A DNA stretch of 18,553 bases from Pinguiococcus pyrenoidosus (Eukaryota; Sar; Pinguiophyceae; Pinguiochrysidales; Pinguiochrysidaceae). Below are positions 1 through 10,379 of the stretch, piece by piece. Under the pieces are notes generated by a model, which saw only the letters and a list, made by a program, of their open reading frames with translations, was not told where the DNA came from and did no database searches. Position 1 is the stretch's first letter; every line of letters starts with the position of its first letter. The position numbers and the translations under genes are program-made. The DNA lies in contig JAAMXY010000309.1 of assembly GCA_019677205.1 (NCBI GenBank), forward strand, positions 1-18,553, written 5' to 3'.

Positions 1-3000
1 TCATTGCCAGCCCGGCCACGGTGTCCGAGCAGCTTCACCACGGAGATCCGCTGCTCATCAACGGCACCGTCCGGAACAGCTTGATGAAACCGGCAGACGG
101 CGCGGACCACCGGAGCCAGACGGGAACCACCGTGGTGAAGCTTCGGGACCCCCTCCCCGCTTCTCTGCTGGGGGAGGGCAGGCTGAAGGTGCGGCTTCAG
201 TCCCGGGATTTCGACCGCGCCCTGTCCTGCTGCAACCAAGCCTTCCAGCTCACAACGGACGCCAGCATCCGGAGCGAGTCTCGCTTCCTCGCGGCACGAA
301 TCCACCACGCGCGCGGGAACCTCAGCGAGGCCAGGAGGGACTACAAGAGTAGCCTTGCCTTCAGCAGTGACTTGCCCCTGTCGTACCTGGGCTACGCGCA
401 GGTGATGCTCGATCTGTACCTGGACGACCCGGAGGCGAATGCCAAGCATCTGAACGACGCCTACCAGACCTTGTGCGCGCTCGAGGCGAAGCACCAGAAC
501 TTCCCAGAAGCGCTGTCCATGCAGGCGGCGATCCTGGCGAAGATGCCGAAGGAGATGAAAGCGGACTTGCGGCTGACGGACGAGCAGGTGGTGGAGAAGC
601 GGGTGAAGCTGCTGGAGGAGGTCACCAAGATCTCTCCGCAGAACGCGCAAGCCCATCTGCAGCTCGCGAACGCGCTTGCGCACTTCCCGGGGAAGTCCGC
701 CGAGGCGCTGAGGAGCCTGGAGAAAGTCGAGGAGCTGGGCTTCGAGCTCACGCCCAGCATGCACAACAACATGGCAATCTTCTCCATGCGGGCCGGGAAG
801 TACGAGAAGGCCCATCGGCACATGGTCGCTTGCTTCGGCTTCTTCAGCAAGGGCGACGCGAAAGACGCGGGGTACCGGATAAGGCAGGGGGAGAATGACC
901 TCCTCGGCGCCTGGGTGAAAGTCGGGGAAGTGCAGTCCATCGAAGATGCCTGCGTGCTGAGCTTGGGGCAGGAAGGCGCCGGCGTCGAGGAGGGGAACCT
1001 CCTGCTCGTGGGAGATGCGCGGTCACAGGTGCTGCGGGTCACGGCATCTCCGTGGACCATCGAGACGAAGAAGAGGCTTCCGCACGCCGCTGTCGGGACC
1101 GACGTGCTGTGCCTCAGGCCTGCCATTCCGCTGGACGAGGTCACGAGGAACTACTTCTACACCCTCGCCCAGCTGCATGAAGCCCGGGGCTTCAGGCAGG
1201 CTGCTACGGAAGTGTACCTGCTTCTCAAGGAGAGGTTTGAGGACATGCATGAGTGCTACTGCCGCCTCGCCCTGATTGGCTTCGAGAGCGGGAGGGTGGA
1301 AGAGGCGGACCAGATCCTTTCCGAGGGCATCGAGAGGTTTGGCGACAAGCAGAATGATCTGCAGCTCATGCGGGGCTACATGCACTTGAGCCACGAGTCC
1401 TACCGCGTCGCGCAGGCCAGCTTCAGCAAGGTCGAAGAGAACACGCAGCGGACCCACCCCTACGCGCTGGTCGGGCTCGCAAACCTGTACTGCAACAACC
1501 TGGAGGACAAGAAGCGCTACAGCAAGAACCTGGACCATGCCGCGAGTGGCTTCAAGAGGGCGCTCAAGTTTCAGAAGTCGAACGCGTACGCCGCCAACGG
1601 CAGCGCGATGACGCTGGTCGAGAAGGGCAACTTGCCGGGGGCGGCAGAGGTGTTCCACCGGATACGGATGGTGACGGTGGACCCGGTCGGCGACGCGTCC
1701 ATCAACCTCGCGCACCTGAAGATGAAGAGCAACGAGCAGAGCGAGGCGCGGAGCCTGTACAAGACGGCGAACCAGCGCCTTTACCACAACTGCAGCGCGC
1801 AGGTCCACTCCTACATCGGGCTGTCACACCTCCTCGCCAAAGATAGACTCGGCGCCATGAGGCGGCTGCAGAAGGCAGTCCACCTCGCTCCGTTCAACCT
1901 CAATGCGTGGTACAACTGCGCAGACGTGCACGAACAGCACGCGGAGAAGGTGCTTCTGGTGGAGGAAGCTTACACGGTCGAGCGCGTGCGGACGAGTATC
2001 CTCTACCTGGAGTTCGGCATCCGGGTGTCCAGCTGGCTGATCGACGCAGTCCCCAGGTTCCAGTCCCTGGACAAGCAGGTCCTGCGCAGCGTGCATGCCT
2101 ATGTGACGCAGCTGCGGTCTCTTAGGGTAGATTTTCAAGTGCAGCTGCTGCTGAAGCGGCGCGACTTCCGCGTCGGGCAGGCGAAGGAGGCGCGCGCCAT
2201 TCTGGGGAACGAGATTGAGAAGGATCGAAAGCGCCTGGTTGATCTTGAAGAGCGCCGCAGAATGGAGCAGGAGGAGGAGGAGCGGCTGCGCCAAGAGCAG
2301 CTGGCCAAAGAGGAGGAGGACCGCCGCAGAGAAGCGGAGGCGAGGAAAAGGATCCAGGAGCAGAATCGCGAGAAGAACAAGCTGCTCCAGCAGAAGCAGA
2401 AGGAGTGGCAAGCGCAGGAGCTGCAACGCCAGGAGGCGAAGAAGCGGCAGAAGAACGCGAAGAATGCGAAGATGCTCTCCGACGACATGCTGCAGGCTTC
2501 TTCCGGGAAGAGGCCAGAGGACATCAATGCCGCGCCGCAGGAAGTCGACAAACTGGACTGGGGCTCGGATAGTGACGACGATGCAAAGCCTGCGGAGGAC
2601 GACGTGCAGGGGCCGGAGATAAGCGATGGAGAAGATGACGATGATCTCTTCGCAGAATCAGCTGCCGATGCGGCTCCCGCCGCGGCTGCGGGGGAAGGCA
2701 ATGCTGCTGGTGCCGCGGGCGACGACGAAGACGACGATGATGATTTTCTTGGCAGCGATGACGACGAGGAAGAGAAGGAAGGGGGGGGTGCTCAGGCCGA
2801 GAAAGGAAGGACGCCCGACAATCCAAAAGGCGAGGAAGGGGGCCGCCAAGCCACCGCCGAGAAGAGCGATGGCGAAGGAATGGAGATCGCCGCGGACGGG
2901 ACTGCGAGTGGTGCCACGCTTAAGCGGAAAGCAGCGGAAATGGAAGGGGCTCCGACAAGAGACACCGGCTCTGGCGACAAAGGAGGTGGAGACGACCGCG

Positions 3001-3149
3001 AGGACGACCATGAGAATGAGGACGATGACGATGATGACGGCTTGTTCAGTGATGAAGCACCAGCTGAGGAAACCGACGACCAACCAGATGTCGGCGGTGA
3101 TACGCCAGCGAAGAAGAGGCGGCTAGTCATCGACGACGAAGATGACTGA
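1..3149 (+). CDS. CTR9: CTR9-like subunit of the PAF1 transcription elongation complex (5' partial)
   Basis: The frame is open from the left edge; the first start-like codon is a GTG at 21, so the true N-terminus lies outside. Over 1040 codons are visible, ending TGA at 3147-3149 with no intron. Counting residues from 21, tetratricopeptide-like helical repeats fill about 50-690. The stretch YAANGSAMTLVEKGNLPGAA (about 525-545), followed by NLAHLKMKSNEQSEARSLY, matches the CTR9 family closely. Residues about 725-830 are a Glu/Arg/Gln-rich coiled coil. The rest is a very acidic D/E tail ending in KKRRLVIDDEDD, with a basic nuclear-localisation-like patch. In known eukaryotes CTR9 is the nuclear scaffold of PAF1C on RNA polymerase II, supporting H2B ubiquitination and H3K4/K36 methylation. 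Odd: about 75 residues are inserted between TPRs near 290-365, and the usual N-terminal TPRs (about 160 residues) are not seen. The gene converges on the phytoene desaturase gene. Confidence 0.9.
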   Translation, partial: IASPATVSEQLHHGDPLLINGTVRNSLMKPADGADHRSQTGTTVVKLRDPLPASLLGEGRLKVRLQSRDFDRALSCCNQAFQLTTDASIRSESRFLAARIHHARGNLSEARRDYKSSLAFSSDLPLSYLGYAQVMLDLYLDDPEANAKHLNDAYQTLCALEAKHQNFPEALSMQAAILAKMPKEMKADLRLTDEQVVEKRVKLLEEVTKISPQNAQAHLQLANALAHFPGKSAEALRSLEKVEELGFELTPSMHNNMAIFSMRAGKYEKAHRHMVACFGFFSKGDAKDAGYRIRQGENDLLGAWVKVGEVQSIEDACVLSLGQEGAGVEEGNLLLVGDARSQVLRVTASPWTIETKKRLPHAAVGTDVLCLRPAIPLDEVTRNYFYTLAQLHEARGFRQAATEVYLLLKERFEDMHECYCRLALIGFESGRVEEADQILSEGIERFGDKQNDLQLMRGYMHLSHESYRVAQASFSKVEENTQRTHPYALVGLANLYCNNLEDKKRYSKNLDHAASGFKRALKFQKSNAYAANGSAMTLVEKGNLPGAAEVFHRIRMVTVDPVGDASINLAHLKMKSNEQSEARSLYKTANQRLYHNCSAQVHSYIGLSHLLAKDRLGAMRRLQKAVHLAPFNLNAWYNCADVHEQHAEKVLLVEEAYTVERVRTSILYLEFGIRVSSWLIDAVPRFQSLDKQVLRSVHAYVTQLRSLRVDFQVQLLLKRRDFRVGQAKEARAILGNEIEKDRKRLVDLEERRRMEQEEEERLRQEQLAKEEEDRRREAEARKRIQEQNREKNKLLQQKQKEWQAQELQRQEAKKRQKNAKNAKMLSDDMLQASSGKRPEDINAAPQEVDKLDWGSDSDDDAKPAEDDVQGPEISDGEDDDDLFAESAADAAPAAAAGEGNAAGAAGDDEDDDDDFLGSDDDEEEKEGGGAQAEKGRTPDNPKGEEGGRQATAEKSDGEGMEIAADGTASGATLKRKAAEMEGAPTRDTGSGDKGGGDDREDDHENEDDDDDDGLFSDEAPAEETDDQPDVGGDTPAKKRRLVIDDEDD

Positions 3150-3594
3150 AGGTGTGAAGAGCCACGAGCTCCTTAACGCGCGTTTTCGGCTTTGGAGGAG
3201 GCGAGGTTGTTTTGGGGTTTTTGCCTTCCTGTTGTGGCGAGACGCCTGGATTCGGTAGTTGTTTCCGGCCTGATATGTGCCCAAAGCTTTGGATGTTGGC
3301 AGCATACAGTACGGGTAGCAGAAAGCTATCGCCGTCCTCCTTCTTCCTCATCTTCTTGTTCTTCTTGTTCTTCTTCTTCCTCATCTTCTTGTTCCTTGAT
3401 CTCACGAACGTTGCCTTCGGGAGACAAAGAATCACGGAAGCTTCATCCTGTGGAGCAATGAGAGCGGCAGGGGAAAGAGGGAATGTGAAGGGGAGCGAAG
3501 CAGTCACACGAGGACTGACGAAACCGCGCATCCAAGCGGGGTCTGCGTGACAGAGTAAAATCGCGTTGCTGCCTCGGCCGGCTCTTTATGTACA
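3150..3594. other. Intergenic region between two converging genes
   Basis: This 445-base stretch holds the 3' ends of CTR9 and the phytoene desaturase gene. Reading frames inside it are short and low in complexity, and I see no gene. Its one clear structure is the pyrimidine-rich repeat at 3341-3394. I cannot place polyadenylation sites. Confidence 0.6.
3341..3394. repeat. Pyrimidine-rich imperfect tandem repeat
   Basis: A CTT-rich tract in which the 21-base string starting TTCTTCCTCATC occurs at 3341-3361 and again at 3374-3394, with TTCTTGTTC copies between. It looks like simple-sequence expansion in the 3' flank of CTR9. Confidence 0.8.
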
Positions 3595-5981
<2,387 letters not shown>

Positions 5982-6446
5982 GGCGGAAAGTTGAGCAGAT
6001 GGAGCTCTGTGCGGATTGCAACAAGCGCCGCAGACGTGGCGTTCAGAGGTTAAACAGCTGGAGTTGGGGTATATCCGTTAAGGTTTGCTTTGCTCCTCCA
6101 GAATATGAGTACTAAAAAATAGGATAAGATTGGTGTTTCGGTTCAGAGAAGAGAAACGTTGTTGTAGAAGAGTGTCTAGCGATCCTCCGGCACTCATACG
6201 TATGTGAGTACCAACTCAACGCCCCTGTGCTACAGCGGCAGAGAATTTCGACAGCGGGATTCGTGGATTTGCTTGGTCGTCATCGAAATCGAAGTATATA
6301 TAGTATTTCACTGACTGCCTGCTTCATCGTTCTGAGTTTCATGCGAGCGGCGCTTGCACGCCCGCAGGAAGACGTAGCCAGACCTTAGTCCAAAACGCCC
6401 CAACTCTGTTACCAACGCCACAGAAAGCTCGCTTCCCATCCACAGC
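5982..6446. promoter_or_regulatory. Shared intergenic region between divergent genes
   Basis: The 465 bases lie between the start codons of phytoene desaturase (-) and the methyltransferase (+), so both promoters should be here. The part from about 6060 to 6320 is clearly more AT-rich than the flanking genes. One TATA-like run lies at 6295-6302. No other gene is visible. Confidence 0.55.
6295..6302 (+). promoter_or_regulatory. TATA-like element upstream of the methyltransferase gene
   Basis: TATATATA followed by G, about 145 bases upstream of the ATG at 6447, in an otherwise GC-rich genome. A very similar TATATAGTAT string lies upstream of the NSE1-like gene. The role is inferred from sequence and position only. 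Confidence 0.3.
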
Positions 6447-7286
6447 ATGTCTTCTTCAGACCATCTCGAGCACTTGAAAGATGAGCTGAGCGCAGCGACT
6501 TTGGAGGCGCTCCGGGAGCACCTGGACGGGCCCAGAAGTGCCCAATTGGGCGATGCCAGCGTCGCCAGACCTCAGGGAAACCAAGTGTACAGCAAGATGG
6601 AGTACTGGGACGCGCGCTTCGAGGACGAAGAGCAGTACGAGTGGCTGCTGGGCTGGTAAGAAGCGGTCTTCCTGGCTGATACGGTGCCAAATCCGACTGA
6701 AAAAGCTGCTAGGGAGCAGCTTTCGCCCGTTCTGGAGCCGCATTTGTCACCCACGATGGACATTCTGGTCCTTGGTTGCGGAAACTCGACTCTGAGCGCC
6801 GACTTGTATGACGCGGGCCTCAGGAACATCACCAGCCTCGACTTCAGCGAGGTGGTTGTGCAGAAACTGCGGGCGGAACATGCGGCGAAGCGGCCGGAGA
6901 TGCGTTGGGACTGCATGGACATGACGGCGCTCAGCTACGAGGACGCCAGCTTTGACGTGGTTCTCGACAAGGCCGCCATGGATGCCATCATGGTCGACGA
7001 GGGAGACGTCTGGGATCCGAGGGACGAAGTCAAGGACAAAGCACACGCGATGTGTTCGCACGTCTCCCGTGTGCTCCGGCCCGGAGGCCTTTACCTGCAG
7101 ATTTCCTTCATGCAGCCCCACTTTCGGCGCTGGTATCTCCTGAGTCGCGAGCGGGAAGAGGCGTCCCAGAAGGAGAGCTGGAGCGAAACTTATGGCTGGA
7201 GCGTCGCGGACGAGGAGATCCAAGTCGATGACGGCGGCTCGCTGGGAAACTTTCTGTATCTGTGCCGGAAGATGGGCGACTCGTGA
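6447..7286 (+). CDS. METTL13/EEF1AKMT4-like SAM-dependent methyltransferase, two exons
   Basis: Exons 6447-6655 and 6713-7286. The 57-nt intron (gtaaga...ctgctag) interrupts a Trp codon (TG|G). Joined length is 261 codons including the TGA. Visible parts: the N-terminal YWDARFEDEEQYEWLLGW, then motif I ILVLGCGNSTLS (SAM binding), an acidic residue after strand 2 (SLDFSEVV), the family DKAAMDA segment (usually DKGTLDA), LRPGGLYLQISF and MQPHFRRW. This set defines the class I, seven-strand methyltransferases related to METTL13, EEF1AKMT4 and CSKMT. Known members methylate lysine or the N-terminus of eEF1A, or citrate synthase, so a protein substrate is likely but cannot be fixed here. I see no targeting peptide, which suggests a cytosolic enzyme. 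It shares its upstream region with phytoene desaturase. Confidence 0.88.
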
Positions 7287-7407
7287 AGCATCGTGGAACG
7301 AGTGCAAGCATGATCCACACCCAAATCATTGCAACAACATACGATGTGGCTCCCGCAGAGACTCGTGCCCAGACGTCCCGTCCGCGCAGCTGCTCCGAGT
7401 CCACATC

Positions 7408-9708
7408 CTACGCCGCGTCGTATGGAGAAATGTAGGGTCGTGGCCTGGTGTCAGGCGTCCGCTTGTGCAGGCTCGGAGCATCTGGCATGGGCCCAAGGCC
7501 GTCCTGCGGCGAGCTGTCGGGAAGAGAAGGCAAGAAAGGGGGAACGGGTGAGCTCTTGCATTAGCGCGTGACGCTTCTCCAATGGTTTCCCCCACCCCTT
7601 AACCCCCTCACCCTAAAAAAAACAGGCGTGAGCTGGCTTACCTCTCTGGAGCGGACTTGGATGTCATCGAGCGTAGGGTGGGCGCACTTTGGCTGTTGTT
7701 GAAGACCTTGTTTCGGTACCTCCTCTTTTGCTTTGGGCGCTTTGCGCTGGTCTTCTTCTCGTCGTTGTCGTTGATCAGCCGCTCCAGAATCTTGGTCGCT
7801 TGCGCGCCGTTGGACTTGGCGCGGTTGATGATCTTGACGATGTTGTCTTTCTGGATCTTGGTCTCAAGCGCGAGGCGCTTTCGCTCGGCGATGATCTCCT
7901 GTCGCTTCTGCAGCATCTTCTCGACCCGCGCGTTCTGCCGCTTGATGCGCCGCATGGTCTCGAGCTTCTTGTACTCGTTGATCCGGCGCAGGCGCTCGAC
8001 GTTCTCCATCTTCAGCTGCATGTTCAGCTTGCTGCGCTCGGCTTGGAACTTGACTTCCTTCTCTCGGAGCTGCCGGACACGGTGGATCTTGCCATCTTCG
8101 TTCTGGATCTGCTGCATGACGCTCTCCTTCTGCTTCTCTTCCTCTTCGCGCGTCTTCGCCAGCGTGTAGCGCCGCTGCTGCTCTTTCAGCTGCTGCTTCT
8201 CGCGGTGAATCTCCCGCTCCCGCTGCTTCTGCGCCTCGGCTTCCTGGCGCAGCTTCTCGTGCCAGGCCTGGCGCTCGAAGAAGTCCGCCTTGCGCTTGGC
8301 TTCCACCTTCTGCGCCATCTGCAGGTTGCGCTTTATTCGCTCCTCGATCTCGTCGCGCCGCTCCTGCAGCCGTCGCGCCTCCTCCTGGCGCTTCTGCTCC
8401 AGCGCCTCCTCGCGGCGCTTGGTCGCCAGCTCCATGTCGGCCATTCGCTCCCGAATGCGCCGCTGCTGCTCGTCGAAGAGGCGCTGCGTCGCCAGCTGAT
8501 GTTCCACGCGCTTGCGGTGCCTCTCCTCGTCCCTTGTGCGCGCCAGCTTCTTCTGGCGCTTCTCCGCCAGCTGCTCCTTGCGGACCCTCTCTTGCTCGCG
8601 GGCGAATTGCTGTGCTGCGAATCGCGCGCGTTGCTGCTCTTCCGCCATCTCCATGGCTTTCTTCTTCAAGTCTCTCTTGTAGCGCTCCAGCGCCATATCC
8701 CGCATGCGCTTTTGCTTGGCACGCTGCCGCGCGTCTTCGCGCGCCTTCTGCAGCGCCTCGCGGCGCTTCATCTCCTCTTCCACCTCGCTCATCTTGGTCT
8801 CGAACTGCAGCATCTGCTCCAGCTCCTTCTCCTGACGCCGCCGCATCTTCTGCATGCGCTTGCGCTCGTTCTCGACCAACGTCGAGTTGGCGGCCTCCTG
8901 CGCGGCCAGCAGCTGGTCGGCGGTCAGTGCGTCGCCAGCTTTGCCAGCTTGGCCAGCTTGGCCAGCTTGGCCAGCTCTGCTAGCCGCGCCATTGCATTGC
9001 TCTTGACGCCGCGCGTCGCCGAGGATGCGGCGGCGCTCGTGCCGCAGCTCTTCCATGACCTCATGCCGACGCATCGTGTAGGTCTCGTGGCGCAGACGCT
9101 GGATGGCCGGGTCCAGGTCCGGCTCCCAGAAGCTGTCGAGGTCCCGGATCTTCAAAAGCTCCGGGTTCACGCCTTGCTTGAGACAGGCCTCCGCGCTGCG
9201 CGGCGTCAGAAGCAGCTGACTCGGTGGTGGATTCAGCTCGGCCGCCATCACCTGTGGGGAGCAAAAGTCACCGTGGAAACGAAGAAGACCAAAGTGAGTA
9301 GCTGCCCAATGGATACACATGGAGAGAGACGCTCCAGTTAACCCAATGGGATCCGGTATACTCGGAAGAGCTGGATAAGCGGCGCAGACGGGCAGAACGA
9401 CTTACGTTCGACAGTGTCTTGTACACATCTTCGATGCTCTGTGCGACCGCTTGACGCCTCGCTTTACGACCTCGGCGCCGACGACGCTGAGCAGAAGATG
9501 GAGGAGGCGCCGAGGCGTCGACATCGGCGTCGGCGTCGGTGTCGGCGTCGACATCGTCTCTGACTTCCACTTGCGGCGCTGCTGCTTCTGCTTCTTCGGC
9601 TGCATCTTCCGCCCCCGCCTCGGACGATTCCGGGAAGCTCACGTGCGCCTCATCTGCTCGAGCAGGAGGAGATTCCGGCGCTGGCGCAAGCTCTTCTGCG
9701 GCGTCCAT
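7408..9708 (-). CDS. Coiled-coil protein with N-terminal LTPRSAEAC motif (CCDC177-like), three exons
   Basis: Exons: 9708-9406, 9251-7642, 7513-7408. Intron 1 (9252-9405, gtaagt...cccacag) is firm. Intron 2 (7514-7641, gtaagc...ttcccgacag) is my proposal. Without it the protein stops at TAA 7638-7640, within the donor itself, at 638 residues; with it, 672 residues ending SPYDAA. Exon 1 encodes an acidic, Ala-rich region with Asp-Ala repeats and a basic patch (QRRRRRGRKARRQ). Exon 2 opens with LLLTPRSAEACLKQGVNPE, a motif shared with CCDC177-like proteins, then an AGQ/AGK/AGD repeat and about 390 residues of almost unbroken charged helix (Arg/Lys/Glu/Gln), a long coiled coil. Function is unknown; a cytoskeletal or ciliary scaffold is a guess. 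The ATG at 9708 is chosen by composition, but the frame stays open up to an ATG at 10026. An ATG at 9248 is another possible start. Confidence 0.75.
7589..7613 (-). other. G-quadruplex-forming motif
   Basis: The - strand reads G3-TGA-G5-TTAA-G4-T-G5: four G-runs with loops of 1-4 bases, a canonical quadruplex pattern. It lies inside the proposed last intron (or the 3' flank) of the coiled-coil gene, on the transcribed-RNA strand. Confidence 0.65.
8931..8975 (-). repeat. Coding 9-nt tandem repeat (Ala-Gly-X)
   Basis: Five GCTGGC-NNN units on the - strand encode AGQ three times, then AGK and AGD. The repeat lies between the N-terminal motif domain and the long coiled coil. Confidence 0.85.
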
Positions 9709-9924
9709 CTCCAGCAAAGTCGAGCTAATCTTCAGGTGCGATTGCCCGATGACTCGTCTGACGCCGCATTTCACAGGGAGAGCAAGGCGAAAGCGAGCAA
9801 ACACCGAAAAGAAGGCGGAGAGGTGATGGATTGGCAGAGAGGGAGGTGGAACAACAGCGCCGATAGTCCGGAGAAGGGGGACTCCCACGGACACTGGATC
9901 TTCCGTTTCACTTGAAGTGCACAC

Positions 9925-9976
<52 letters not shown>

Positions 9977-10379
9977 GAGGCAGACGAAAGACGTTTCCGA
10001 GAGCCCCGAGAAGATCCCAAAACCATCTCAGATTTCAGATTTCAGATTTCTCGGCCCGGCCTTTCCATCCGTCACAGAACGAGCCAACCATATCGATCTT
10101 GCACACCCTGAATGTTGTCTTTGTTTTCATTGCTCGAGCGCTCGAAGCAGGTGGCAGTACTCATCCTGTCATCCTGTCAATACCAGGGTACCATGGTGTT
10201 GTCGTTGCCTACTCCTGTATCCCCGAAGTACCACTCTGTGAGTTGTTCTCCTTCCAGCCCAGTACCAAAAGCTGTACTACCCCGATTTAAAGAGGTTGGC
10301 GGCAGCTCTCCGCTTTTAGCGCTCTTTTGGCGCCAGGGCGGCGGAGTTCCTCCGGGCGCGGCCCCAAGTCTCCGGCCGC
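9709..10379. promoter_or_regulatory. Divergent upstream region of the coiled-coil and KMT2-like genes
   Basis: The 671 bases separate two outward-facing start codons. They contain the (AG)21 microsatellite, a short CAGATTT triplet repeat near 10028-10050, a duplicated CATCCTGT near 10163-10178, and a TTTAAA about 90 bases before the KMT2 ATG. On the - strand the coiled-coil frame stays open to 10026, so part of this may be 5' UTR or coding. No separate gene is seen. Confidence 0.55.
9929..9970. repeat. (AG)21 dinucleotide microsatellite
   Basis: A perfect run of 21 AG units, decaying on the right into AAAGAGGAGG. On the - strand it would read as (Ser-Leu)n in the frame of the coiled-coil gene if translation started at 10026. 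Confidence 0.95.

Noticed and set aside
7589-7620. CCCTAAAA and CCCCTTAACCCCC as an interstitial telomere remnant.
   Set aside because: No unit is repeated exactly; only one CCCTAAA-like string is present. The G-run pattern is better described as a quadruplex motif.
7638-9320. Start of the coiled-coil gene at 9320 in a continuous single exon.
   Set aside because: The first 23 residues of that frame lie in an intron with a clear acceptor (cccacag) and a matching upstream exon with a gtaagt donor in the same phase.
7689-9341. A 550-codon open frame on the + strand opposite the coiled-coil gene, rich in Leu.
   Set aside because: It mirrors the Glu/Arg/Gln-rich coiled coil read in antisense with GC-rich codons. 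It has no recognisable domain, whereas the - strand has a family motif and splice sites.
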